NCBI RefSeq assembly: GCF_003957295.1
Contig: NZ_RQPJ01000002.1
Location: 62,001 to 126,000 of the forward strand
From: Arenibacter aquaticus
GTDB lineage: Bacteria > Bacteroidota > Bacteroidia > Flavobacteriales > Flavobacteriaceae
Length of the DNA: 64,000 nt
Direction of reading: 5' to 3'
Shown: positions 37,042 through 45,061 of the stretch, in pieces
Position numbering within the stretch: position 1 is the stretch's first letter
How the letters are laid out: each line of letters starts with the position of its first letter
Notes under the pieces: model-generated
What the model saw: the letters and a program-made list of their open reading frames with translations, nothing else
The model's database searches: none
What the model was told of the DNA's origin: nothing
Made by a program: the position numbers and the translations under genes

Positions 37042-37320
37042 ATGAAGCGGTTCGAGGTCTATAAAAACATCAGGAAACGGGCGGTCATTTTTGGGCTGCC
37101 CATTTCCCTGTTTGCCTTAATGATGGTTTCCATTCTCGTATCCCTTTTGGTCATTATTTTCTCTTTCAGCTTCGGGATAATTATTGGCGTACTGGTTTTT
37201 AATGCTGGACTCTATGTGGCATTGACAAGAATAACCCATAACCCTCAGCTATTTCAAATTGCCAACGCATTCCCTAAAATCGTCAGCAACAAAAGAAATT
37301 CAGGTTTCGACTATGAATAA
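37042..37320 (+). CDS. traF: TraF-type conjugal transfer protein (DUF4133)
   Basis: 92 residues with two hydrophobic segments (VIFGLPISLFALMMVSILVS and LLVIIFSFSFGIIIGVLVF), a VirB3-like layout. DUF4133 proteins lie between TraE and the TraG ATPase in CTnDOT-type elements. The stop overlaps the traG start (ATG at 37313), suggesting coupling. Confidence 0.88.
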   Translation: MKRFEVYKNIRKRAVIFGLPISLFALMMVSILVSLLVIIFSFSFGIIIGVLVFNAGLYVALTRITHNPQLFQIANAFPKIVSNKRNSGFDYE

Positions 37321-39715
37321 GATTAACCTTTCTAAATATCAACCCATTGCAGATATCCAGGACAATATCGTGTTTGCCAATAATGGCAATGTCGTTCTGT
37401 GCTATGAAGGGAATCTACCCGAAATTTATTCGTTGTCCGAAAAGGATTTTGAGGATATGCACGGTGCTTGGTTTCAGGCTCTGAAATCATTGCCCGTGGG
37501 GACTGTGGTTCATAAACAGGATATCTACCTGAAGAAATCTTATTCTTCAGAACAGCTTCCGAATAAAACTTTTTTAGAGAAAGTAACGCACGAGCATTTC
37601 AAAGGGCGAGGACACATTGAGCATAAATGCTATCTGTTTTTCATCCTGACCAAGAACAAAGCACTTAACAATTCAAAATACGTCAATCCCTTTAGGAAAG
37701 TTTCAAAAGGAATCGTGCAAGAACTGAATGACAACGTTAAGGGCTTTGTCAATTCGGTAAGTGATTCTGTTTCCTTCATTAATAATAGCCGAAAGATGGA
37801 ATTCATTTCGCTTAACGCGAAAGAGATTCAGCAACTCACAAATGGCTATTTCAATGGTTTCAACGAAGGCTTTGATACCGACATCATCTTAGATAAAAAA
37901 AGCGTCAATATTGGCGAAAACCATTTTGATGCCCTGGCCATCAATAGCGAACTGTGCTTTGGCGAAAGTGTACAGAGTAGCAAGACCAATGAGAAATTCA
38001 CATCTGACGATTTTGTGTTTCATCAAGGGTTTATTGATGGCTTAGGGCTTACGCTTAACGAGAACCATATTGTCAACCAAATACTATATCTCGATGACAA
38101 ACAGAAGTGGCGTAAGCTTCTGGATAAGAAAATTGAAGAACTGAATAAAAGTTCCAATTTCGGGTCGCAGAACAAAGTGGTACTGGGTAAAATTCAGCAC
38201 ATCCTGGACCAAATTAATGCCGATGATAATGCCAGAATCATTCGTGGTCATCTCAATATTGTGTATTGGTCTAAAGATGCCAATGCGCTCGATAAGATTA
38301 CCTCAAAAATCAAAACCGAGTTCAAGGAACTGGATATCATCCCTTACTATCCAAGAGGCGAAGAACGAAAAAACTATATCCTAAATAGTTACTGCTGTTT
38401 TTCATCCAATTTCTCGAATAACGATTTATATGTTACCGACTTAAAGCACGCCCTGTGCCTGTTCATAAATAACACGAACTACAAGTCCGATGCTACTGGC
38501 ATCATCTTCAACGACCGTGAGCATAACATTCCCGTGCTGAAGGATGTTTGGGACGAGCGCAAGAAGCGCATCAAAGCTCGGAACTTCGCCATCTTTGCAC
38601 CAACAGGTGAAGGCAAATCCTTTTTGGCCAATAATATATTGCGCCAATACTTTGAAAGTGGCGTTCGTCTGGTCATTATCGATTTGGGTGGTTCTTACAC
38701 TAAGTTTGCCAAACTCTACCCAGAAAAGTATACCGTATTGCGGTATGAAAGCGGAAAGAATCTTGGAATCAACCCATTCTACATAAGTAATACAAATGAC
38801 CTGACACCAGAACGTTTGGAAGACTTGTCGGTTTTCCTTTTTGAGCTGTTCGCGTCGGATTTGAAAGTAACCAAAGCACAATCGGTCTCGGTCAAAAAGA
38901 TATTGCGCCATTATTATGACAGCACTTCAGAAAACCACTCTTTAGATGGTTTCTACAGCTTTATAGAAAGGAACCAGAAAGACCTTCTGAGCACCCTTAA
39001 AATCCATCCCGACTATTTCAATGTTACGAGCTTCTTGCACGTGATGTCCGAATATGTCGGCGATGGTCTATATAGTTTTCTATTCGAGGTCAGCGAAGAC
39101 CAGACTTATAAAATTGAGGACAAAAGATTGATTGTTTTTGAACTTGATGAAGTCAAGGACAATAAGGAAATCCTATCCGTGATGTTGAAGTTGATTAAGT
39201 CCGCCATCCAAAGAACTATTTGGAAAAACAGAGCTGAAAAAGGCATCATCCTATTTGACGAGTTTGCCAAGCAACTGAAGTTTGACAATGTATTGGAAAG
39301 TGTGGAATTCTATTACCAAGCCATTCGTAAACAAAACGGTGCGATTGGTATTATTCTACAATCCATCAATCAGCTTCCCAATAATTCTACTTCAGCAAGC
39401 ATACTCGAAAACACACAGGTCATCTACAGTCTAAATAATGAAAAAGGCTATGATGAACTGGTCAAACGGCTGAACCTTTCAAGCCACGACCTGAATCAAT
39501 TAAAATCCATCAAGAACAACCTTACCGGACCACGGAAATACACCGAAATGTTCATCAAGATCGGTAGAGAAAGTAACATTTTCCGTCTCGAAGTTCCGAA
39601 GGAAGTCTATGCCGCTTACCTCACAGACGGTAAGGAAAATGAGGAAATAATGAAGCTCTACAACGAGCATCAGGATATGCAAAAAGCAATCATTCAATTC
39701 ACATCTAAAACATAA
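37313..39715 (+). CDS. traG: TraG-type VirB4-family conjugation ATPase
   Basis: 800 residues from ATG 37313. An upstream in-frame codon exists, but the ATG overlaps the traF stop and begins MNKINLSKYQPIADIQDN, typical of TraG. Walker A is IFAPTGEGKSFLAN (about residue 425) and a Walker-B-like IILFDEFAKQLKFD follows. It powers the Bacteroidetes type IV secretion channel at the inner membrane. Full length, no interruption. Confidence 0.95.
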   Translation: MNKINLSKYQPIADIQDNIVFANNGNVVLCYEGNLPEIYSLSEKDFEDMHGAWFQALKSLPVGTVVHKQDIYLKKSYSSEQLPNKTFLEKVTHEHFKGRGHIEHKCYLFFILTKNKALNNSKYVNPFRKVSKGIVQELNDNVKGFVNSVSDSVSFINNSRKMEFISLNAKEIQQLTNGYFNGFNEGFDTDIILDKKSVNIGENHFDALAINSELCFGESVQSSKTNEKFTSDDFVFHQGFIDGLGLTLNENHIVNQILYLDDKQKWRKLLDKKIEELNKSSNFGSQNKVVLGKIQHILDQINADDNARIIRGHLNIVYWSKDANALDKITSKIKTEFKELDIIPYYPRGEERKNYILNSYCCFSSNFSNNDLYVTDLKHALCLFINNTNYKSDATGIIFNDREHNIPVLKDVWDERKKRIKARNFAIFAPTGEGKSFLANNILRQYFESGVRLVIIDLGGSYTKFAKLYPEKYTVLRYESGKNLGINPFYISNTNDLTPERLEDLSVFLFELFASDLKVTKAQSVSVKKILRHYYDSTSENHSLDGFYSFIERNQKDLLSTLKIHPDYFNVTSFLHVMSEYVGDGLYSFLFEVSEDQTYKIEDKRLIVFELDEVKDNKEILSVMLKLIKSAIQRTIWKNRAEKGIILFDEFAKQLKFDNVLESVEFYYQAIRKQNGAIGIILQSINQLPNNSTSASILENTQVIYSLNNEKGYDELVKRLNLSSHDLNQLKSIKNNLTGPRKYTEMFIKIGRESNIFRLEVPKEVYAAYLTDGKENEEIMKLYNEHQDMQKAIIQFTSKT

Positions 39716-39719
39716 AATT

Positions 39720-40307
39720 ATGAAGACAAAAATCAAAACAATGTTATTCGGGCTAATCTTAGCGGTTGCCCTTTTAATGCCGAAAGATGCTTCCTCTCAG
39801 GGAATGCCGGTTTATGACAATACCAACTTTATCAGCTTGGTAAAGCAACTTTTGGAATCGGGCAAACAGACGGCAGAAATGATAAAGTCCGTAAAGTTCT
39901 TGAAGGATGCCAAAGAAGCTATTGAAAAAGTATCGAGTGTTGTCCAACAGCTTAGGGCGGTTGAGGAAATCGCACAGAACAATCAACGCCTTATCAATGT
40001 AATGCAAAATGATCTTCAGGATATTCTGAATTCGCCCTATATCAAACCCGAGGAAATTGACAGGGTTGTGGCCTCATTTGAAACCATTGTCCAAAATTCA
40101 CTGGACACGGTTGATTTTATAGACGAAGTCCTCTCAAGCGATTACCTAAAAATGAGCGATGCCGAACGTGCCGAAATACTGAAAGCAAAGGAACTGGAAT
40201 CCAAACAAATGGTTTCCAATATCACTACAAAAACAAAACGTTATCGTGATATTATTTCTTTCAGAAAAATGCAGGATAAAGTCAATAACCGAGAAACAGA
40301 ATATTAA
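39720..40307 (+). CDS. traI: TraI-type conjugal protein (DUF4141)
   Basis: 195 residues. A signal peptide (MLFGLILAVALLMPKDASS) is followed by a long helical region (FLKDAKEAIEKVSSVVQQLRAVEEIAQNN, in two segments) similar to TrbJ-like proteins. DUF4141/TraI sits after TraG in CTnDOT-type tra operons. The periplasmic helical protein probably stabilises the channel. It starts 5 bp after traG. Confidence 0.85.
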   Translation: MKTKIKTMLFGLILAVALLMPKDASSQGMPVYDNTNFISLVKQLLESGKQTAEMIKSVKFLKDAKEAIEKVSSVVQQLRAVEEIAQNNQRLINVMQNDLQDILNSPYIKPEEIDRVVASFETIVQNSLDTVDFIDEVLSSDYLKMSDAERAEILKAKELESKQMVSNITTKTKRYRDIISFRKMQDKVNNRETEY

Positions 40308-40309
40308 CA

Positions 40310-41152
40310 ATGACAGCGACCATCATTTTAGGAATTGGGTTGGAATACATCGATGCGGTTTTCCAAACGATACAGGCCAGCGACTTTTCGCAATATACCA
40401 TTGCCGGAATGAAAACGCTTGCCGTCCTATTCTTTTTGGTCAACATCCTTAAAAAATACAATGAAGGCATTGCAGACAAGGACGGTTACACTTGGGGATT
40501 GAGTCCGGGCGAACTGGCCAGGAACTTCGCCATTGTCCTTTTAGTCATATTTTCAACGCAGGTGTTAGGATTCTTTGATGGGATATTGGTAGCCATCGAG
40601 GGACAATATAGGGGCACGGCACCTGCTTTACTTCCATTGCAAATGCAGGATATTCCATTAGAGGAAGATGTAAGCCTATTTGATGCCGCAAGTTCCGCAA
40701 TGACGCTTTTGTATGAGGCGTTGGTAACGCCACTTTACGGTTTCAAGATATTGGCCTTCATCCTAAGTACCATCCTCTGGATATTGGATTTGTTCATCTA
40801 TCCGCTATTCTTGGCAGAGCGTTTTTTCCTTTTGGGAATAATGCAGGCATTCTTCCCATTGGTCATTAGCCTTGCGGTTTTTGAAAAATTCCGTTCGCTT
40901 GCTTATACCTTCTTTAAGTTGTACGCCGCCGTTTATATGCTCGTGCCAGCGTTTTTTCTGGTCAATGTGTTTATCAATGCCATCTATACGGAAATCAACA
41001 CCAATTTCTGGGTCAATCTCTTCGGAACCGATACAGGTCAAGGCTTTTTTGCGCCTGTGGTTCAATTAGGATCTGTTGGCTTTATCGTGTTTCTGAAATT
41101 CAAATTGTACAAACGTGCCACATCCTTTACGCTCAGACTGTTTACTGCCTAA
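40310..41152 (+). CDS. traJ: TraJ-type conjugal membrane protein
   Basis: 280 residues with about seven hydrophobic segments, including MKTLAVLFFLVNILKKYNEG and LFIYPLFLAERFFLLGIMQA. The VirB6/TrbL-like topology and the position between TraI and TraK identify TraJ of the Bacteroidetes system. It is an inner-membrane channel component. It starts 3 bp after traI. Confidence 0.9.
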   Translation: MTATIILGIGLEYIDAVFQTIQASDFSQYTIAGMKTLAVLFFLVNILKKYNEGIADKDGYTWGLSPGELARNFAIVLLVIFSTQVLGFFDGILVAIEGQYRGTAPALLPLQMQDIPLEEDVSLFDAASSAMTLLYEALVTPLYGFKILAFILSTILWILDLFIYPLFLAERFFLLGIMQAFFPLVISLAVFEKFRSLAYTFFKLYAAVYMLVPAFFLVNVFINAIYTEINTNFWVNLFGTDTGQGFFAPVVQLGSVGFIVFLKFKLYKRATSFTLRLFTA

Positions 41153-41172
41153 GGCAGATTAAAAATAAAATT

Positions 41173-41796
41173 ATGAAAACACCATATAAGAATATTTACA
41201 ACGTCCTAAAACTGAATCGGTTTATCGTTTTGGCAGTCGTTGTCTGTGCGCTGCTGTCCAGTACCTTTTCAGTTTGGATGGTATTCAACACCAATCAAAA
41301 GGCACTCAATAGTGCATTTGCCATCAATACTGATGGCAGCATCATTCCGCTGAAGCTCGTTACCCAAAAAGAAAATTTCAGGGTGGAAGCTTTGGCGCAT
41401 CTGGAATTGTTTCACAACTACTTCTATAATATCGATGCCAGCAATTATGAACGGAACTTGGAAAAGGCGCTTTGGTTGGGCAATAGTTCTGTGGACAATC
41501 TGTACCGTCAGAAAAAGGCTGATGGCGTTTATAACAGATTGCTTCAGTATTCCTTGGTTCAAAAAGTTTTAATTATTGATTCTCAAATCGAGGAACAAAA
41601 CGGAACCTATGTATTTAAAACCGTTACGGTATTTGAAATAAATAGAGGCTCAATTATTGACACCTACGAATTGGTTTCCAGCGGAAACCTCATAACGGTT
41701 GACCGGAACTTTCCAAACAATCCACACGGATTGTTGATTACAAACTATTTCGAGAACACCTTAAAAAAATTAAACGATGAAGGTAGAAAAAAATAA
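41173..41796 (+). CDS. traK: TraK-type conjugal protein
   Basis: 207 residues. One N-terminal membrane anchor (FIVLAVVVCALLSSTFSVWM) is followed by a periplasmic VirB8-like domain. TraK sequence features include NSAFAINTDGSIIPLKLVTQ and NPHGLLITNYFENTLK. It interacts with the TraM/TraN outer complex. The traM start lies 20 bases inside its end. Confidence 0.9.
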   Translation: MKTPYKNIYNVLKLNRFIVLAVVVCALLSSTFSVWMVFNTNQKALNSAFAINTDGSIIPLKLVTQKENFRVEALAHLELFHNYFYNIDASNYERNLEKALWLGNSSVDNLYRQKKADGVYNRLLQYSLVQKVLIIDSQIEEQNGTYVFKTVTVFEINRGSIIDTYELVSSGNLITVDRNFPNNPHGLLITNYFENTLKKLNDEGRKK

Positions 41797-42706
41797 AATC
41801 GTCTTTTCAGCAGTCTTAGCTGTGATTTTTATTTTCCTGATTTCCTATTCCGCTCTAGTGATGGGCGATGATGAGAGTGAAAATGAAAATCTTGAACAGA
41901 CCTTAGTTCCAGAATTGGAAGAAAATCAGCAAGAGTACGAGTCTAAGCTAGATGCTATTAACGACCTAAAGGAAGTGCGTGAAACCAATGCACCAAGTAT
42001 CTATGATGAAAAACTAATTGATTCCTTGGGCTTTTACGACCCAGATTTACCGGAACGTGAAAAAGAACGCATCGTTGACAGTATCTATGATGCTGGCAAG
42101 ATTAAGTATTCCGAAAAGCGGTATCAAAATTTAGGGCAAAGGCGAGCTGTTCAACAAACAGTACCAAAGGTGGATTCCGCTGAAGTTAAAAGAGAACAAA
42201 AGATTGAAGCTAAGGAACTGGGCTTGGAACATCAACTATTCTTTGCCGCTGCGCCCAAACCCAATGAAGTTTCAATTATCGGCAATACAGACGAAACGAT
42301 TTATGTAGTCGTGGATGGCGACCAAATTGTTCAGGCAAATACCCGATTACGGATGCGCCTTACCAAAGCTGCTACCATAAATGGCAAACTGATGCCAAAG
42401 AACACACCGATTTTTGGGTTTATCAGCTTTCAACCCAATCGTGCATTGATTGAGATTGAAAACATAAAGCACCATCCCACCAAACTCAAAGCATTCGATT
42501 TGCAAGACGGTAGCGAGGGCATCTATGTTGAGAACAACTTTAGGGAAGAAGCTACGAGAGAGGTGCTCGATGATGTTATCGGTGATATAAATATCACGAG
42601 TGTCCCACAAGTTGGCGGACTTACACAAGTATTCAGGCGTTCTAACCGAAGGGTTAAAGTAACCGTACTGAACAATTACAGATTAATTCTAAAACCCAAG
42701 TTATGA
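41777..42706 (+). CDS. traM: TraM-type conjugal protein (VirB10-like)
   Basis: 309 residues. A short cytoplasmic tail and membrane helix (FSAVLAVIFIFLISYSALVMG) precede a charged coiled linker and a C-terminal β domain (TNTRLRMRLTKAATINGKLM, in part) typical of conjugative transposon TraM/VirB10. It spans the envelope. It overlaps traK by 20 bases and traN by four. Confidence 0.9.
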   Translation: MKVEKNKIVFSAVLAVIFIFLISYSALVMGDDESENENLEQTLVPELEENQQEYESKLDAINDLKEVRETNAPSIYDEKLIDSLGFYDPDLPEREKERIVDSIYDAGKIKYSEKRYQNLGQRRAVQQTVPKVDSAEVKREQKIEAKELGLEHQLFFAAAPKPNEVSIIGNTDETIYVVVDGDQIVQANTRLRMRLTKAATINGKLMPKNTPIFGFISFQPNRALIEIENIKHHPTKLKAFDLQDGSEGIYVENNFREEATREVLDDVIGDINITSVPQVGGLTQVFRRSNRRVKVTVLNNYRLILKPKL

Positions 42707-43533
42707 AAGTGACAATTTCCATATTAACCGTATTTATTTTCGCTTTCGCGAAAGCGCAAACAACTATAAAATTAGATACCATATATGCCAACGATACCAA
42801 GAATGTTGCACTATTCTTTCCAGAACCTATTCGGCAAGGCATAACTGGTTCAGATAATTTTGTCTTTACCTACAATCGTGAAAAAGAACAGTATTTCGGC
42901 CTATTGCAAGCCAAGCCAGGAAAGGAAAGTAATTTGCTGGTAGTCAACCGAAATGGTTCGATTTTTTCGTATATTGTAAGGTATAAAAAACAGCTTTCTA
43001 AGCTCAATTATTTCATTCCGGCATCCAATAGTATCGGGAATGAAAAACCGATTGTGACTGATTCAATTCTTGCTGAATCCTCTGAAGAGCGTGTAGATAA
43101 CAGAACCTATTATTACCAAAAATTCTGCTCGTATCTTCTCAATAGAAAACAGCGCATAGGTCGAATCAAAAAGCGAAATGAGGGCATTGTATTAAGTGTT
43201 GAGAATATCGTTTTTGATAAAGAAGAGCTGTACTTCGTTATCCAGATTGAGAATAATTCCACCTTGGATTACGATTTGAATTTCTTGAATCTTTCGATTG
43301 AAACACGACAGAAAGGAAAAAGAAAATCGCTACAACGTTTGTATCAAGAGCCGATTTATAAACATAATCTGCCTTCAAAAATTGTAGAAGGCCAAACGGC
43401 ACGGTTCGTTTATGTGTTGCCCAAGTTTTCATTATCCAATGACCGTAGGGCAATTTTAGAACTGAATGAAAAGGATGGCGAACGGAATATTGAAATGAAA
43501 CTATCGCACAGATATATTAATAACCCAAAATAA
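42703..43533 (+). CDS. traN: TraN-type conjugal protein (DUF4138)
   Basis: 276 residues with a signal peptide (ISILTVFIFAFAKAQ), then the DUF4138/TraN domain (NDTKNVALFFPEPIRQGITG; GSIFSYIVRYKKQ). It is the VirB9-like periplasmic partner of TraM. A perfect CGCTTTCGCGAAAGCG palindrome lies inside the signal-peptide codons (42741-42756). Its start overlaps traM (ATGA). Confidence 0.9.
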   Translation: MKVTISILTVFIFAFAKAQTTIKLDTIYANDTKNVALFFPEPIRQGITGSDNFVFTYNREKEQYFGLLQAKPGKESNLLVVNRNGSIFSYIVRYKKQLSKLNYFIPASNSIGNEKPIVTDSILAESSEERVDNRTYYYQKFCSYLLNRKQRIGRIKKRNEGIVLSVENIVFDKEELYFVIQIENNSTLDYDLNFLNLSIETRQKGKRKSLQRLYQEPIYKHNLPSKIVEGQTARFVYVLPKFSLSNDRRAILELNEKDGERNIEMKLSHRYINNPK

Positions 43534-43540
43534 TACTGTT

Positions 43541-43912
43541 ATGAAAAAAATTGTTGTTTTCTCGCTCGTAGTACTGTTTCTTTCTTGTGGTGATTCCACA
43601 ACTAATGTTTCAGGACCAAGTGCTACAGCCCAAGTTGTTATTGAAAGCTTTTATGAAAAGGATGAAGAAACCTTAAAAGCCAACTCGACACCGCAGGCAT
43701 ATTCAAACTATATGAATACCATAAATATGTTTAATGCTACGGTAAAAGATGACTCAAACTTTACGGTTTTGCAGGATACGATTATGGGTGACGTGGCTTG
43801 GGTAAAATATACCACAGCTTACGACAAAACGCCTGGTGTTTTTAAACTGGTTAAACAGGATGGCAAATGGTTGGCAGATGCGAGAGGTTCAAAGGATAAA
43901 TCGCCTTTTTGA
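43541..43912 (+). CDS. Small lipoprotein at the end of the tra operon (DUF4878-like)
   Basis: 123 residues. A lipobox (VLFLSCGDS) precedes a small NTF2-like domain (AQVVIESFYEKDEETLKANSTPQ, then WVKYTTAYDKTPGVFKLVKQDGKW). Its pattern is that of DUF4878-like lipoproteins. Eight bases separate it from traN, so it is cotranscribed. It may take the place of traO or traQ, neither of which is present in the window. The role is unknown. Confidence 0.7.
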   Translation: MKKIVVFSLVVLFLSCGDSTTNVSGPSATAQVVIESFYEKDEETLKANSTPQAYSNYMNTINMFNATVKDDSNFTVLQDTIMGDVAWVKYTTAYDKTPGVFKLVKQDGKWLADARGSKDKSPF

Positions 43913-43925
43913 TGAAATTTGTTTT

Positions 43926-44496
43926 TTAGTTTTTCGGTAACTTTATTTCCCAATAACCTTGCGTGCCACCTTGACGAATTAGGACGCCCTTGTTTTTTAT
44001 AGCTGTTATATGTTTTCCAACAGCAGATTCATTGATACTTAACGCTTCGGCTATTTCATTGTAGGTTATAGATGGATTTGCAGCAATAAGTTTAACAACT
44101 TCTTTTTGTCTTTTAGTAAGTGCATCTATAGCATCTATTACACCACCTGTTACACCACCTATTGCACCACCTTTTTGACCACCTACTTGACCACCTTCTT
44201 CAACAGCAGTTTCTTTGGCCATAAATGTCATTCTAAGAAAGTTATCTGAAAAATTAAAGCTCTCTTTGCCATAGTGTTCCAAAATACGAGGGATGCCAGA
44301 ACCTAATTGTTCCACCAGTTCCAAATCCTTAAAAATTCGCATCAGTTCTTTATTCCGTGGGACTGAAAAGCCTTCGAAAAATTCTTGCTTGCTCAAACCT
44401 TCGGGCACCTTCACGGTAGTTCAGAAATGCAATTACCTCTTTTTCAAGTCCATCGGACAGTTCTCGTTTGAATTCTATGCGGTTTGTTTCTGGCAT
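43926..44496 (-). pseudogene. AlbA_2/Schlafen-type DNA-binding transcriptional regulator, internally deleted and frameshifted
   Basis: From ATG 44496 the minus strand reads MPETNRIEFKRELSDGLEKE then VIAFLNYREGA, the classic AlbA_2 N-terminus. The frame then shifts by one at a GAAGGTG-like junction (around 44,405-44,414). The remaining 162 codons continue in another frame with VPEGLSKQEFFEGFSVPRNK, the SGIPRILEHYG block and a C-terminal winged helix (TYNEIAEALSINESAVGKH). About 300 codons that should lie between are missing. A GTG at 44414 could still start the C-terminal piece. It is at the 3' end of the Dnd operon direction, beyond a 37-bp gap. Confidence 0.8.
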
Positions 44497-44532
44497 TCTA
44501 GTAAAAAAATAAATTTAAAATCCTATTGGCAT

Positions 44533-45060
44533 CTATTGTGACATCACATTTTTTTCTAAAATCAAATTTAGAAATGAAGTCGGTTGCAAGAAATAATTTG
44601 GATTTTCCTCTAACTTTTCTTTAATAAGGATAAGACCTCCATTTGTGTACGATTCCATTGTTTTAAGAATTAATTTGATTGCTTGATCTTCATCAAGCTC
44701 ACCTTTCTCTAGATCTACCAAGCTTATATTGGTTTTTGCAATAAGTGCAATAAATATATTCTCTTGTAGATTCGTAAAATCCTTACGTGTGGAAATTGTT
44801 GTTTTACTTCCCCAGTGCTGAATATGATGGCTAAAGTCTGTTTTCTTTTCCTTATCAGGAATGGGACTATATTCATCGTTATAGAGACCTAAAAAAAAGG
44901 CATAGGTGTACAGCTCGTAGTTAGTACTGAAATGCTTCCCCAGATTAATTTTCTTTTCCCCCTCCGCTCCAAACTTTTGAGAGAGTGAAGCAAACAAATC
45001 TTTATGCACCTCACTGTATTTTGGAATTTTAGTTTTCCATTTTTCAAATAAATTATTCAT
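44533..45060 (-). CDS. Last gene of the Dnd operon, unknown (possible DndE counterpart)
   Basis: 175 residues, soluble, not recognised. It starts 1 bp after the dndD stop and must be cotranscribed. Sequence features: a charged N-terminus, a helix LGKHFSTNYELYTYAFFLGL, and a helical second half ending in ILEKNVMSQ. The position next to dndD is where dndE normally sits, but the usual small DndE (about 110-120 residues) has no clear similarity here. Calling it DndE would be a guess from context. Confidence 0.6.
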   Translation of the reverse strand: MNNLFEKWKTKIPKYSEVHKDLFASLSQKFGAEGEKKINLGKHFSTNYELYTYAFFLGLYNDEYSPIPDKEKKTDFSHHIQHWGSKTTISTRKDFTNLQENIFIALIAKTNISLVDLEKGELDEDQAIKLILKTMESYTNGGLILIKEKLEENPNYFLQPTSFLNLILEKNVMSQ

Positions 45061-45061
45061 A

